Below the pieces are notes generated by a model. The model was given only the letters and a program-made list of their open reading frames with translations. It did not search any database and was not told the origin of the DNA. This document shows positions 6,621 to 14,132 of a stretch of DNA of 15,919 nucleotides, in pieces; position 1 is the stretch's first letter; each line of letters begins with the position of its first letter. Location: contig JAKEHF010000124.1 of assembly GCA_022615295.1 (NCBI GenBank), positions 1 through 15,919 of the forward strand, read 5' to 3'. Made by a program: the position numbers and the translations under genes. The stretch is from Actinomycetota bacterium. Lineage in GTDB: Bacteria; Actinomycetota; Acidimicrobiia; Spongiisociales; ZC4RG35.

Positions 6621-7523
6621 TCAGATCTCGAAACGTCCCACGGTCTCCAGCGCCGAGCCCTCGCCGCCGCCGAGCCGTCGGCCCAGGAGCTTGAAGAGAA
6701 GACCGGCAATGACGATGGCGCCGATGGTGACGGCCATGAGGATCGTGGCCAGCGCGTTGAGGGAGGGTGGTGGGGCCAGCCTGGCGCCCGAGTAGAGCCT
6801 GACGGGGATGGTCACCGAGTCGGCCCCGGCGACCAGGAACTGGCTGATGACGAAGTCGTCGATGGATATGGCGAAGACGATTGCGAACGACGCCAGCAGC
6901 GCCGGGGCAAGGAGGGGGAGCAGGACGCGTCTCATGGCCTCCCACGGTGTCGCCCCGAGATCCATCGCCGCTTCCTCGTAGTCCCTGCCAATGGCGAACA
7001 ACCGTCCTCGGACGATGATCACGACGAACGAGATTGAGAAGGTGACGTGGCCCAGGAATTGAGCCCAGGTGCCGAAGGGGACGAAGTCGTAGAGGTTGTC
7101 GAAGACGAGGAAGAGGGCGACTCCCATGACGATCTCCGGTGTGACCAGGGGGATGAGCATCAGGAGGTTCGAGGGTCTGGCTCCACGACCCCGCCACCGT
7201 GCCAGACCGATGGCCAGCGCCACCCCGATCGGAGTGGCTACCAGCATCGTGAGCAGTGCGAGCCGGAGACTCTGGGCGAGGGCGAACCGCAGGGACTGGT
7301 CATAGAGCACCGACTCGGCCGCCTCGGGTGTCCCGACATACCATCGGGTCGCGAAGCCCTGCCACACACTGCGTGAGCGTCCGGCGTTGAATGAGAAGAG
7401 GATGGCGATACCCACCGGTATCAATGACCAGAGGACATACAGGGCGGTGACGAGGGGGAGGTATCGGGGCTTCCCCCAGGCATTGGTGAGGACGGAGGAG
7501 ACGGAGCGGGTGGCGGTGCTCAT
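6621..7523 (-). CDS. potC: ABC transporter permease, PotC-like
   Basis: This 300-residue inner-membrane protein has about six hydrophobic segments, starting with YLPLVTALYVLWSLIPVGIAI near residues 21-41. The cytoplasmic EAA loop reads EEAAMDLGATPWEAMRRVLLP, and the family segment SIDDFVISQF lies further on, as in PotC-type permeases. ATG 7523 is chosen because it overlaps the stop of the PotB-like gene by 4 bases (ATGA, 7520-7523), a sign of translational coupling; the frame stays open further upstream only as a shadow of that gene. It would pair with the PotB-like permease and the ATPase at 4735. The symbol denotes family only. Confidence 0.92.
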   Translation of the reverse strand: MSTATRSVSSVLTNAWGKPRYLPLVTALYVLWSLIPVGIAILFSFNAGRSRSVWQGFATRWYVGTPEAAESVLYDQSLRFALAQSLRLALLTMLVATPIGVALAIGLARWRGRGARPSNLLMLIPLVTPEIVMGVALFLVFDNLYDFVPFGTWAQFLGHVTFSISFVVIIVRGRLFAIGRDYEEAAMDLGATPWEAMRRVLLPLLAPALLASFAIVFAISIDDFVISQFLVAGADSVTIPVRLYSGARLAPPPSLNALATILMAVTIGAIVIAGLLFKLLGRRLGGGEGSALETVGRFEI

Positions 7524-8452
7524 CGCCTCGCCTCTTGGGTGGCCCGGTTGATCGTCCTGAGGTAGTAGACCATCAGGCCGGCGACGAAGATCATGAGGAT
7601 GATCGTCAACGCCGCGCCCAACGATCCCTGGCTGGTCGTCTGGTTGAAGAACTGGTCGATGGTGTTGCCCAGCATCCGGGTGCGTGGAGACCCTGAGAGA
7701 AGGTTCGGCGTGTAGTAGTCGCCGAACATGGGGAGCATGATGATCACGAGGCCGCCGAGGACCCCGTTTCTGGACAATGGCCAGGTCACCCGCCAAAAGG
7801 TCTGGGAGCTGGAGGCCCCCAGGTCACGAGCGGCTTCGAGGGTGGCGTCGTCGATGCGATCCAGGGCGGCGAAGAGGGGGAGGATGAAGAACGGGATGTA
7901 CCCGTAGACGAGGCCGAGGATGACCACCAGGTCATTCCCGGCCAGCCAGTTGGGAGGGTCCACGACACCAAACACGTTGATGAGGAGACTGTTCATCTGC
8001 CCATCGGGGCTGAGCAGGTTGACCCAAGACATCATCCGCATCAGATAGTTGATCCAGAAGGGCGCCAGGATCAGGATCAGCCACAACCACCGCCACCTTC
8101 CGGCCTTCCGCGCCACGAAGTAGGCCACCGGGTATCCGATGACCAGACAGAGCGCCGACGCGACGAAGACGTAGAGGATGGTGCGCAAGGCGATGACGCC
8201 GAGCTGGCCACCCAACAGGTCGGCGAAGGCCTCGGCGAATATGGTGGGATCCCAGTACAGAGGGTTCCACTCCGGGCTGGCCCGCTGGATCACCGGGTCG
8301 AGCTGGCCCATCGCCACTGCGAATATCGCATAGAAGGGGACAAGGAACAGCAGGATCAGCCACACCACCCCCGGGATGGCGAACCCCGGCCACATCCAGC
8401 GCCTCTGACCAACCGTGTCGTAGTCGGCGCCTGAGGCGAGGTTGGTCGGCAT
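7520..8452 (-). CDS. potB: ABC transporter permease, PotB-like
   Basis: The 310-residue product opens with a short cytoplasmic part and a first membrane helix (GFAIPGVVWLILLFLVPFYA, about residues 23-42), followed by several further helices. The EAA loop reads EAARDLGASSSQTFWRVTWP, and the family segment WINYLMRMMSWVNLL is present, typical of PotB-type spermidine/putrescine permeases. The ATG at 8452 follows the binding-protein stop by 19 bases. The gene ends in the ATGA overlap with the PotC-like gene. It forms half of the membrane channel of the importer. The symbol denotes family only, and the actual ligand may be another cationic or zwitterionic amine. Confidence 0.92.
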   Translation of the reverse strand: MPTNLASGADYDTVGQRRWMWPGFAIPGVVWLILLFLVPFYAIFAVAMGQLDPVIQRASPEWNPLYWDPTIFAEAFADLLGGQLGVIALRTILYVFVASALCLVIGYPVAYFVARKAGRWRWLWLILILAPFWINYLMRMMSWVNLLSPDGQMNSLLINVFGVVDPPNWLAGNDLVVILGLVYGYIPFFILPLFAALDRIDDATLEAARDLGASSSQTFWRVTWPLSRNGVLGGLVIIMLPMFGDYYTPNLLSGSPRTRMLGNTIDQFFNQTTSQGSLGAALTIILMIFVAGLMVYYLRTINRATQEARR

Positions 8453-8471
8453 CTCGGGTCAAGTCACCCGA

Positions 8472-9761
8472 TCAGCCACCGGAGCTGTATCTGGTCCACT
8501 GGTCGCTCCACAGGGTCTCGGTCTCGGCGTCGAGCGGGCCCTGCACCCATACGCTGTCCAGCTCGAAATCCCCGGGCACGACGAGCGCCGGCTCGAGATA
8601 GTCGGCCGCCCAACCCTCCGAGATCAGATACTCCGGAGTGAGGGTGTTCTGGGGCGGCTGGTATCCCACCCATGAGAAGTTGGTCAGTGCGTTGTCCGCG
8701 TCCAGCATGAAGTCGATGAACATGTGGGCCAGCACCGGGTGCTCCGAGCCCTTGAGGACGGCCATGGTGTCGTTGGAGATCGGCCCGTTCACGGTCGAGC
8801 CCTCGCTCTTCGCCGGCCAGAGATAACGAGCCGTACCCAGGTCGTTGTTGTCCGGCCAGTAGTAGGCCGAGTTGACCAGGTCGCCGGACCAGGCGTGATG
8901 GATCGCGAAACGCCCCTCGGGGATGCCCGAGTAGGAGCCATCGATGCTGGGGCGAATGTCCGTGGCCTCGAGAGCTTCGAGGAGTGCGTCGCCGGCGGCC
9001 TCGAGGTCGGCCTCGGTGGCTTGAGAGGGGTCGGCGACGCCGTTGCGGAACAACGCCATGGCGATGGTGTCTGTGAACGAGTCGAGCACACCCATCTGGC
9101 CCCGATACTTCGGGTTCCAGAAGATCTCCCAGGGGTTGGCCAATCCTTCGAGGTCGGCGGCATCCATCAGATCGATGCGGTACCCGATTCCCGTGCTGTA
9201 GAGCACATATGGGGCGGTGTAACGCGACCCCCGGTCGTAGTAGGGGTCGGCCAGTTGTGGCCAGACGTTGGCGGCGAGATTGGGGAGGTAGTCATGATTC
9301 AGCGGTTGGACGAACTGCGCGGCCACCGCAACGGGCACACGCTGGCTGGTGGGGAACCAGACGTCGTACTGCACCTCGCCCGAGGCGAGGGCGGCGAGCG
9401 CCACTTCCTCGTTGAGGAATGTCGTCTCCTGGATCTCGACACCAAGCGCGTCGGAGGCGAGGGGGATTATCTCGGGGTTGATGTAGTCCTCCCAGTTGTA
9501 GAGGAGGAGTGGGCCGGCCTCGGGGGGGAGACCCGACTCGATCGCCGGGTTGTCGTCGAAGAGGGGCTGTTCCACCGGGCTGGCCGGTGTCCCGATTATC
9601 AGGTCGGCGGTCTCCCCGGACTCGCGTCGGAGACAAGCCGCCAGGAAGCCCGGTAGGGCGGCACTGGTGACACCGAGCAACGTCGCACGTTGCAGAAAGT
9701 CCCGACGGGTGTACACCTGACGACGTCCACGGTTCCAGTTCTGACGGGGGTGATATGTCAC
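8472..9761 (-). CDS. potD: PotD-like substrate-binding protein with a Tat lipoprotein signal
   Basis: The 429-residue protein is the extracytoplasmic receptor of the importer. The N-terminus has a twin-arginine motif TRRDFLQ (about 17-23), a hydrophobic stretch, then the lipobox LAAC near residue 42, so it should be folded inside, exported by Tat and lipid-anchored. PotD-style segments follow: LLLYNWEDYINPEIIPL, YDVWFPTSQRV, DSFTDTIAMALF and WSGDLVNSAYYW. Several Trp, Tyr and acidic residues in these segments could bind a cationic amine, although this is not a proof of ligand. GTG 9761 is chosen because AGAGGAGGAG (9774-9765) ends 3 bases before it; a longer start at 9818 would run across the operator and the tetR stop. 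It is the first gene of a four-gene operon ending with the PEP mutase family enzyme. Confidence 0.92.
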   Translation of the reverse strand: MTYHPRQNWNRGRRQVYTRRDFLQRATLLGVTSAALPGFLAACLRRESGETADLIIGTPASPVEQPLFDDNPAIESGLPPEAGPLLLYNWEDYINPEIIPLASDALGVEIQETTFLNEEVALAALASGEVQYDVWFPTSQRVPVAVAAQFVQPLNHDYLPNLAANVWPQLADPYYDRGSRYTAPYVLYSTGIGYRIDLMDAADLEGLANPWEIFWNPKYRGQMGVLDSFTDTIAMALFRNGVADPSQATEADLEAAGDALLEALEATDIRPSIDGSYSGIPEGRFAIHHAWSGDLVNSAYYWPDNNDLGTARYLWPAKSEGSTVNGPISNDTMAVLKGSEHPVLAHMFIDFMLDADNALTNFSWVGYQPPQNTLTPEYLISEGWAADYLEPALVVPGDFELDSVWVQGPLDAETETLWSDQWTRYSSGG

Positions 9762-9786
9762 GCGCTCCTCCTCTGACGCCCCGATC

Positions 9787-9802
9787 CTAAACGACGGTTC
9801 AA
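9787..9802. promoter_or_regulatory. TetR-type operator copy 3 (weaker match)
   Basis: The plus strand reads CTAAACGACGGTTCAA, matching CTGAACGGCGGTTCAG at 13 of 16 bases. Read toward the binding-protein gene it is TTGAACCGTCGTTTAGGAT, so TAGGAT (9789-9784) falls at the same offset as CAGGAT in copies 2 and 4 and could be the -10. An overlapping poorer match on the minus strand (9814-9799, 11 of 16) makes the exact register uncertain. It occupies the 53-base gap between the tetR stop and the importer operon. Confidence 0.55.
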
Positions 9803-9814
9803 ACCGCCGTCCGG

Positions 9815-10426
9815 TCAAATGCCACTCTTCAACATCATTCGAGTGAAGGACCGGGCGACCGCGCTCATCCGGTTGGTGTCGATCGTCGGGTCGCCCAGCA
9901 TGGCCGCTATGGCCAGGCCGTCGAGCATGGCGGCGAGCTGTATCGAGAAGTCCTTGGCGTCGACCTGGGCGAACTCACCGCTGGCGATCCCATCCTCCAC
10001 TATGGAGACGATTTGGTCACGCCACGCCTCGTCGAGACGTGCCCTCGCCTCGGCAAGGGTCTGGTCGTGGCGGGCCATCTCCCAGGTCGCCGGCCAGAGC
10101 GCCCAGGTGTCGGGGACCCCGACGGCGTCGGCGTGACCCGGACAGCTCTCTTCGATGAGGATGACCAGCCGGTCCTCGGCGGTGCGTGCCTTCTCCAGCC
10201 TGCCCCTCACTCGCTCGTAGAACAGCCGGTCGAGATGCATCATCGCCTCGGAGAGGAGGGTCGCCTTGGTGGGGAAGTAGTAGAGGATCAGGGCCGGGCT
10301 CACCCCGAGCACATCGGCGACGTCGGAGATTCGGGTCTCGCAGAGTCCACGCTCGGCGATGGCGACAGCCGCGGCGGACAGGATGTCGTTTCGTCTCGTC
10401 TCCGACATCTTGGGTCGGGGGCTCAT
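9815..10426 (-). CDS. TetR family transcriptional regulator, BetI-like
   Basis: The 203-residue product has an N-terminal helix-turn-helix typical of TetR repressors: RRNDILSAAAVAIAERGLCETRISDVADVLGVSPALILYYFPTKATLLSEAM across about residues 11-62 (helix-turn-helix near 31-53). The ligand domain ends with LAAMLDGLAIAAMLGDPTID, a pattern common in BetI-like regulators, some of which sense choline-type amines. ATG 10426 opens MSPRPKMSETRRN; ATG 10408 is also possible, and neither has a clear ribosome site. The gene is divergent from the acyl-CoA synthetase operon across an operator at 10464-10479, and the importer operon follows on the same strand. Dimeric repression released by an amine or a CoA-ester ligand is the simplest model, and autoregulation is likely. 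Confidence 0.9.
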   Translation of the reverse strand: MSPRPKMSETRRNDILSAAAVAIAERGLCETRISDVADVLGVSPALILYYFPTKATLLSEAMMHLDRLFYERVRGRLEKARTAEDRLVILIEESCPGHADAVGVPDTWALWPATWEMARHDQTLAEARARLDEAWRDQIVSIVEDGIASGEFAQVDAKDFSIQLAAMLDGLAIAAMLGDPTIDTNRMSAVARSFTRMMLKSGI

Positions 10427-10441
10427 CGGCTGATGATGCCA

Positions 10442-10451
10442 CACAGCTGTG
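10442..10451. promoter_or_regulatory. short palindrome CACAGCTGTG in the tetR leader region
   Basis: A perfect 10-bp palindrome sits between the tetR start (10426) and the operator at 10464-10479. It differs in sequence from the shared operator and occurs once. It may be a second regulatory site or chance. Confidence 0.25.
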
Positions 10452-10452
10452 G

Positions 10453-10482
10453 TTGACAGTACGCTGAACGGCGGTTCAGGAT
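10453..10482 (+). promoter_or_regulatory. promoter of the acyl-CoA synthetase operon with embedded operator copy 4
   Basis: TTGACA (10453-10458) is a consensus -35, and CAGGAT (10477-10482) is a possible -10 after an 18-base spacer. The palindrome CTGAACGGCGGTTCAG (10464-10479) fills most of the spacer and the first half of the -10, so a bound repressor would exclude RNA polymerase. The expected start of transcription is close to the GTG at 10487, which suggests a leaderless message. Confidence 0.7.
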
Positions 10483-10486
10483 TCTG

Positions 10487-12514
10487 GTGACACACTCACT
10501 CGCCCCCATGCTTCGAGCCCGGTCCGTGGCCGTGGTCGGCGCCACGGAGCGCCCCGGCTCGGTCGGGTCCGAGACGATGCGTCAGCTCGCAATCGGGGGC
10601 TATGAGGGGGAGGTGTATCCGGTGAACCCCGGCTACGAGACCGTCGCCGGGCTGCCCGCGCACCGCAGCCTCGAGGACGTCAACACGCCGATGGACCACG
10701 TCGTGCTCGCAGTGGGCAACGAGCATCTCGAGGCAGAGATGGAGAAGGTGGTGGCCACCGGGGCTCGCTCGGTGACCATATTCGCTTCATGTCACGGGAC
10801 CGGCGCCGAGGGGAGGCCGTTGCGGGAGCGGGTCACCGATCTCGCCGAGAAGGGTGAGTTGCCCATCTGCGGTGGGAATGGGATGGGCTTTCTCAACGTG
10901 GAGACCTCGCTGCGCGTGTGCGGGTTCTACCAGCCGCCGGGGCTGCTCCCCGGTGGGATCACCTTCCTCAGCCACTCCGGCTCGATGTTCTCGGCGATGC
11001 TCCACAACAGAAGGGATCTCAGGTTCAACCTCGTGGTGTCCACCGGTCTGGAGCTGAACACGACCATGGACCGCTATCTCGACTGGGCGCTCGACCTGGA
11101 GAGCACACGGGCGGTGGCGCTCTTCATCGAGACCGTTCGCGATCCCGCCGCCTTCCGGGCGTCGCTGGCCAGGGCGGAGAAGATCGGGATCCCGGTGGTT
11201 GCGCTCAAGGTCGGGACCAGTGGCCGGGCCCGTCAGGCCGTGATCACCCACAGCGGCGCCCTTGCCGGCGAGGAGGCCGTCTACGACGCCCTGTTCGAGG
11301 CTCATGGGGTGCACCGGGTGCGGACAATGGACGAGATGGCCGACACCCTGGAGCTCCTCACCAGAGGGGGCCGGAGGGCGACCGCTCCGGGTCTGGCCGC
11401 TCTCGGCGACTCGGGTGGGGAGAGGGTGCTCCTCATCGACACCGCGGAGAAGGTGGGGGTGCCCTTGCCCGAGGTCGGAGTGGCGACGAGACACAGGTTG
11501 GGCGTGGTCCTCGACCCCGGTCTCGACCCGGAGAACCCGGTCGACGCCTGGGGGACCGGCCGCGAGGCCACCGCGGTCTTCGTCGAGGTCATCAGGGCTC
11601 TGGCCGACGACCCCGGGATGGGGGCGGTGGCCTTCGTTGTCGACCTCACCACCGAGGAGAAGTTGGAGGACGCCTACAGCGCTGCGGCCATCGAGGCGGC
11701 GTCCGCCACCACCAAGCCGGTGATGGTGATCGCCAACCTCTCGACGACGGTCGATCCGCTTCAGGCGAGGACACTGAGGGAGGGGGGGATCCCTGTCCTC
11801 GAGGGGACCGAGACCGCCCTACGTGCGGTGCGACACCTCCTCGACCGTCACCATCGTTCCACCCGGCCGGAACCGGAGCCGCGTCTCAGCGAGCCGGGAC
11901 GGCCCGTCGGCGACGTCTGGTCGCTACTCGACGCCTATGGCATCGCCAACGCACGACCACACCTGGCCCACACCGAGGAGGAAGCCGTCCGTTTGGGCAA
12001 GACCATCGGCTACCCGTTGGTCATGAAGACCACCGCGGCCGCCCACAAGACCGAGGTCTCCGGGGTCAAGGTGGGCATCGGCGCCGAGCCCGAGCTCAGG
12101 TCGGTCTTCTGGGAGATGACCGAACGTCTCGGGCCGCCGGTGGCCATCGCTCCACAGGTCCCCGCCGGTGTGGAGATGGCGGTTGGGGTGGTGGACGATC
12201 CCCAGTTCGGCCCGGCGGTCGTGGTGTCGGCCGGGGGCACCCTCATCGAGCTCCTCGCCGACCGCGTCGTCCTCTTGCCCCCGCTGGACCGGCATCGGGT
12301 GCGGGCGGCGGTCGACCGTCTCCGCGTGCGGCCGCTGCTCGACGGCTACCGAGGTGAGCCGCCTGCCGACGTCGACCGCCTCGTCGACCTGGTGGTCCGT
12401 ATATCCGAGCTGGCGATCGACAACAGAGATGTCCTCGGCTCGCTCGACCTCAATCCGGTCATCTGTGGCCCGGATGGGGCGGTGGCCGTGGACGCCCTGA
12501 TGGTGCGGTCATGA
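10487..12514 (+). CDS. NDP-forming acyl-CoA synthetase (fused alpha-beta, acetate-CoA ligase family)
   Basis: The 675-residue product joins both subunits of the ADP-forming acyl-CoA synthetase family, which make an acyl-CoA from an acid, CoA and ATP through a phospho-histidine. The N-terminal CoA-binding domain shows SVAVVGATERPGSVG (about 13-27). The ligase domain carries HSGSMFSAML and THSGALAGEEAVYDALF, with His255 in the position of the phosphorylated histidine. The C-terminal ATP-grasp domain runs from about 465 to 675, with AAHKTEVSGVKVGI and SLDLNPV. GTG 10487 is chosen because LAPMLRARSVAVVG matches the usual N-terminus and the promoter ends just upstream; ATG 10508 is the alternative. 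The stop overlaps the next ATG by 4 bases. The acid substrate is unknown; activation of a deaminated amine skeleton is inferred. Confidence 0.92.
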   Translation: MTHSLAPMLRARSVAVVGATERPGSVGSETMRQLAIGGYEGEVYPVNPGYETVAGLPAHRSLEDVNTPMDHVVLAVGNEHLEAEMEKVVATGARSVTIFASCHGTGAEGRPLRERVTDLAEKGELPICGGNGMGFLNVETSLRVCGFYQPPGLLPGGITFLSHSGSMFSAMLHNRRDLRFNLVVSTGLELNTTMDRYLDWALDLESTRAVALFIETVRDPAAFRASLARAEKIGIPVVALKVGTSGRARQAVITHSGALAGEEAVYDALFEAHGVHRVRTMDEMADTLELLTRGGRRATAPGLAALGDSGGERVLLIDTAEKVGVPLPEVGVATRHRLGVVLDPGLDPENPVDAWGTGREATAVFVEVIRALADDPGMGAVAFVVDLTTEEKLEDAYSAAAIEAASATTKPVMVIANLSTTVDPLQARTLREGGIPVLEGTETALRAVRHLLDRHHRSTRPEPEPRLSEPGRPVGDVWSLLDAYGIANARPHLAHTEEEAVRLGKTIGYPLVMKTTAAAHKTEVSGVKVGIGAEPELRSVFWEMTERLGPPVAIAPQVPAGVEMAVGVVDDPQFGPAVVVSAGGTLIELLADRVVLLPPLDRHRVRAAVDRLRVRPLLDGYRGEPPADVDRLVDLVVRISELAIDNRDVLGSLDLNPVICGPDGAVAVDALMVRS

Positions 12515-13293
12515 GCCAGGTCATGACCGAGGACGTCGACGGGGTGAGACGTCTCGTGTTGAACCGCCCGGACAAGCTCAACGCCCTCTCCGCCGAGCTG
12601 GTGGACACCTTGTCCCGGCGCATCCTCGAGACGGCGGACGACTCCGAGGTCCGGGTGGTCGTCATCGCCGGCGCCGGCCGGTCCTTCTGTGCCGGCTACG
12701 ACCTGACGGAAGGAGACGACGACCCGGCAACGACCCTCCAGAGGAGCCTCGATCGTCTTCTCGAAGTGTTCGACCTTCCTCAGCCCGTGATCGCTGAGGT
12801 CCAAGGTCACTGTCTGGCCGGTGGTTGTGACCTGATGATGATGTGTGATCTCGCCGTCGCCGCAGACGATGCGGTGTTCGCTCAGCCCGAGATCCGGTTC
12901 GGGGCGGCGATTGTCGCCCACGTCATGCCGTGGCTGATCGGTGCCCGCCGCGCCAAGGAGCTGGTGCTGACCGGGGACCAGATCGATGCGGAGACTGCGT
13001 CTCGGATCGGATTGGTCAACCGAGTCGTCCCCAGGGACCGGCTCACCACAGAGACGATGGGTCTTGCGGCCAGGCTCGCCCTGGTGGACCCGAGGGTGAT
13101 GCGCCTAACCAAGAGGGCGGTCAACCGCTCATGGGAGATCGCCGGGTTCCGCCAGGCCATTCGAGAGGGCGCCGACCTCGGCTCGACGGTCGAGACCGAC
13201 CCGGCGCCGGAGCGGTCCGAGTTCGAGCGGATCCGAAGGGAGGCGGGTCTGGGGGAGGCCGTCAAGTGGAGGGACGAGAGGTACACGCCTTGA
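12511..13293 (+). CDS. enoyl-CoA hydratase/isomerase family protein
   Basis: The 260-residue crotonase-fold protein shows LNRPDKLNALS (17-27), the oxyanion segment AGAGRSFCAGYDL (53-65), GHCLAGGCDLMMMCDL (99-114) and AQPEIRFG (124-131). Compared with mitochondrial enoyl-CoA hydratase, the second catalytic Glu is kept as Glu127, but the first aligns with Asp107. The usual GTIPGAGGTQ loop is replaced by GAAIVAHVMPW. Hydratase activity is therefore plausible but not assured; another crotonase reaction on a CoA ester is possible. It overlaps the synthetase stop by 4 bases (ATGA), so translation is probably coupled. A product of the acyl-CoA dehydrogenase would be a logical substrate. Confidence 0.9.
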   Translation: MSQVMTEDVDGVRRLVLNRPDKLNALSAELVDTLSRRILETADDSEVRVVVIAGAGRSFCAGYDLTEGDDDPATTLQRSLDRLLEVFDLPQPVIAEVQGHCLAGGCDLMMMCDLAVAADDAVFAQPEIRFGAAIVAHVMPWLIGARRAKELVLTGDQIDAETASRIGLVNRVVPRDRLTTETMGLAARLALVDPRVMRLTKRAVNRSWEIAGFRQAIREGADLGSTVETDPAPERSEFERIRREAGLGEAVKWRDERYTP

Positions 13294-14132
13294 ACGCCTA
13301 CGTGCTCACGATGCGCTGCCCCGACCGGCCCGGGATCGTCAATAGGGTGACGGGCGCCCTCCTCAAGGTGGGGGGCAACATCACCGAGAGCGCCCAGTTC
13401 GGTGATCCCGACACAGCAACCTTCGCATTGCGCACGGTCTTCGACTCCGCGGAGCTGCACGAGGTCGTGGAGTCGACAATGGAGGGGGTCGCCGACGAGC
13501 TCGACGCCGTGCTCAGGGTGCGGCCACTCGCTGCCCGGCAACGGGCCTTGATCATGGTGTCCCGTCATGAGCACTGTCTCCTCGATCTGCTCTTCCGACA
13601 TCGGACCGGCGAGCTGGCGATCGAGATACCACTCGTGATGTCGAACCATCAGGACTGCCGCCCCCTGGCGACACAGTATGGGATCCCGTTCGAGCACGTG
13701 CCGGTGACACCTGAGACCCGGGATCACGCCGAGTCGCGCCTCCTCGACAGGGTGGATGAGCTCGGTGTGGACTTCGTGGTGCTGGCCCGCTACATGCAGG
13801 TCTTGTCCAACCGGGTCTGTGACCGGCTCCCGGGCAGGATCATCAACATCCATCACTCGTTTCTCCCCGGGTTCAAGGGGTCACGCCCCTACCACCAGGC
13901 CCACGAACGAGGGGTGAAGCTGATCGGCGCCACCGCCCACTATGTGACGATGGATCTGGACGAGGGTCCGATCATCGATCAGGACGTGGCCCGGGTGACC
14001 CATGCCCAGTCGGCCGAGGAGATGGTCCGGATCGGGAGGGATGTCGAGCGGATCGTCCTCTCCAGGGCCGTCAGATATCACTCGGAGGACCGGGTGGTCC
14101 TGATCGGCTCGAAGACGGTCGTCTTCGCCTGA
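13290..14132 (+). CDS. purU: formyltetrahydrofolate deformylase
   Basis: PurU hydrolyses 10-formyltetrahydrofolate to formate and tetrahydrofolate in the cytosol. The 280-residue product has an N-terminal ACT domain beginning MNAYVLTMRCPDRPGIV and a formyltransferase-fold domain with VLARYMQVLS, INIHHSFLPGFKGSRPYHQA, GATAHYV and LDEGPIIDQD, which carry the Asn, His and Asp expected for catalysis. The TTG start overlaps the hydratase stop (TTGA, 13290-13293), and AGAGG lies about 9 bases upstream; GTG 13266 is a possible alternative adding 8 residues. Placement in this operon is telling: purU is often found with glycine betaine and sarcosine demethylation genes, where it relieves one-carbon overload on folate. 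Here it supports N-demethylation as part of the pathway, which is inference from context. Confidence 0.93.
   Translation: MNAYVLTMRCPDRPGIVNRVTGALLKVGGNITESAQFGDPDTATFALRTVFDSAELHEVVESTMEGVADELDAVLRVRPLAARQRALIMVSRHEHCLLDLLFRHRTGELAIEIPLVMSNHQDCRPLATQYGIPFEHVPVTPETRDHAESRLLDRVDELGVDFVVLARYMQVLSNRVCDRLPGRIINIHHSFLPGFKGSRPYHQAHERGVKLIGATAHYVTMDLDEGPIIDQDVARVTHAQSAEEMVRIGRDVERIVLSRAVRYHSEDRVVLIGSKTVVFA

Noticed and set aside
8724..9656. 310-codon plus-strand frame opposite the PotD-like gene
   Set aside because: It mirrors the codon structure of the binding protein and has no start signals or domains.
10918..12357. 479-codon open frame on the plus strand
   Set aside because: It is out of frame within the acyl-CoA synthetase and has Arg/Gly-rich composition without recognisable motifs.
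12882..13856. 324-codon minus-strand frame across the hydratase and purU
   Set aside because: It is antisense to two clear genes and carries no family pattern.
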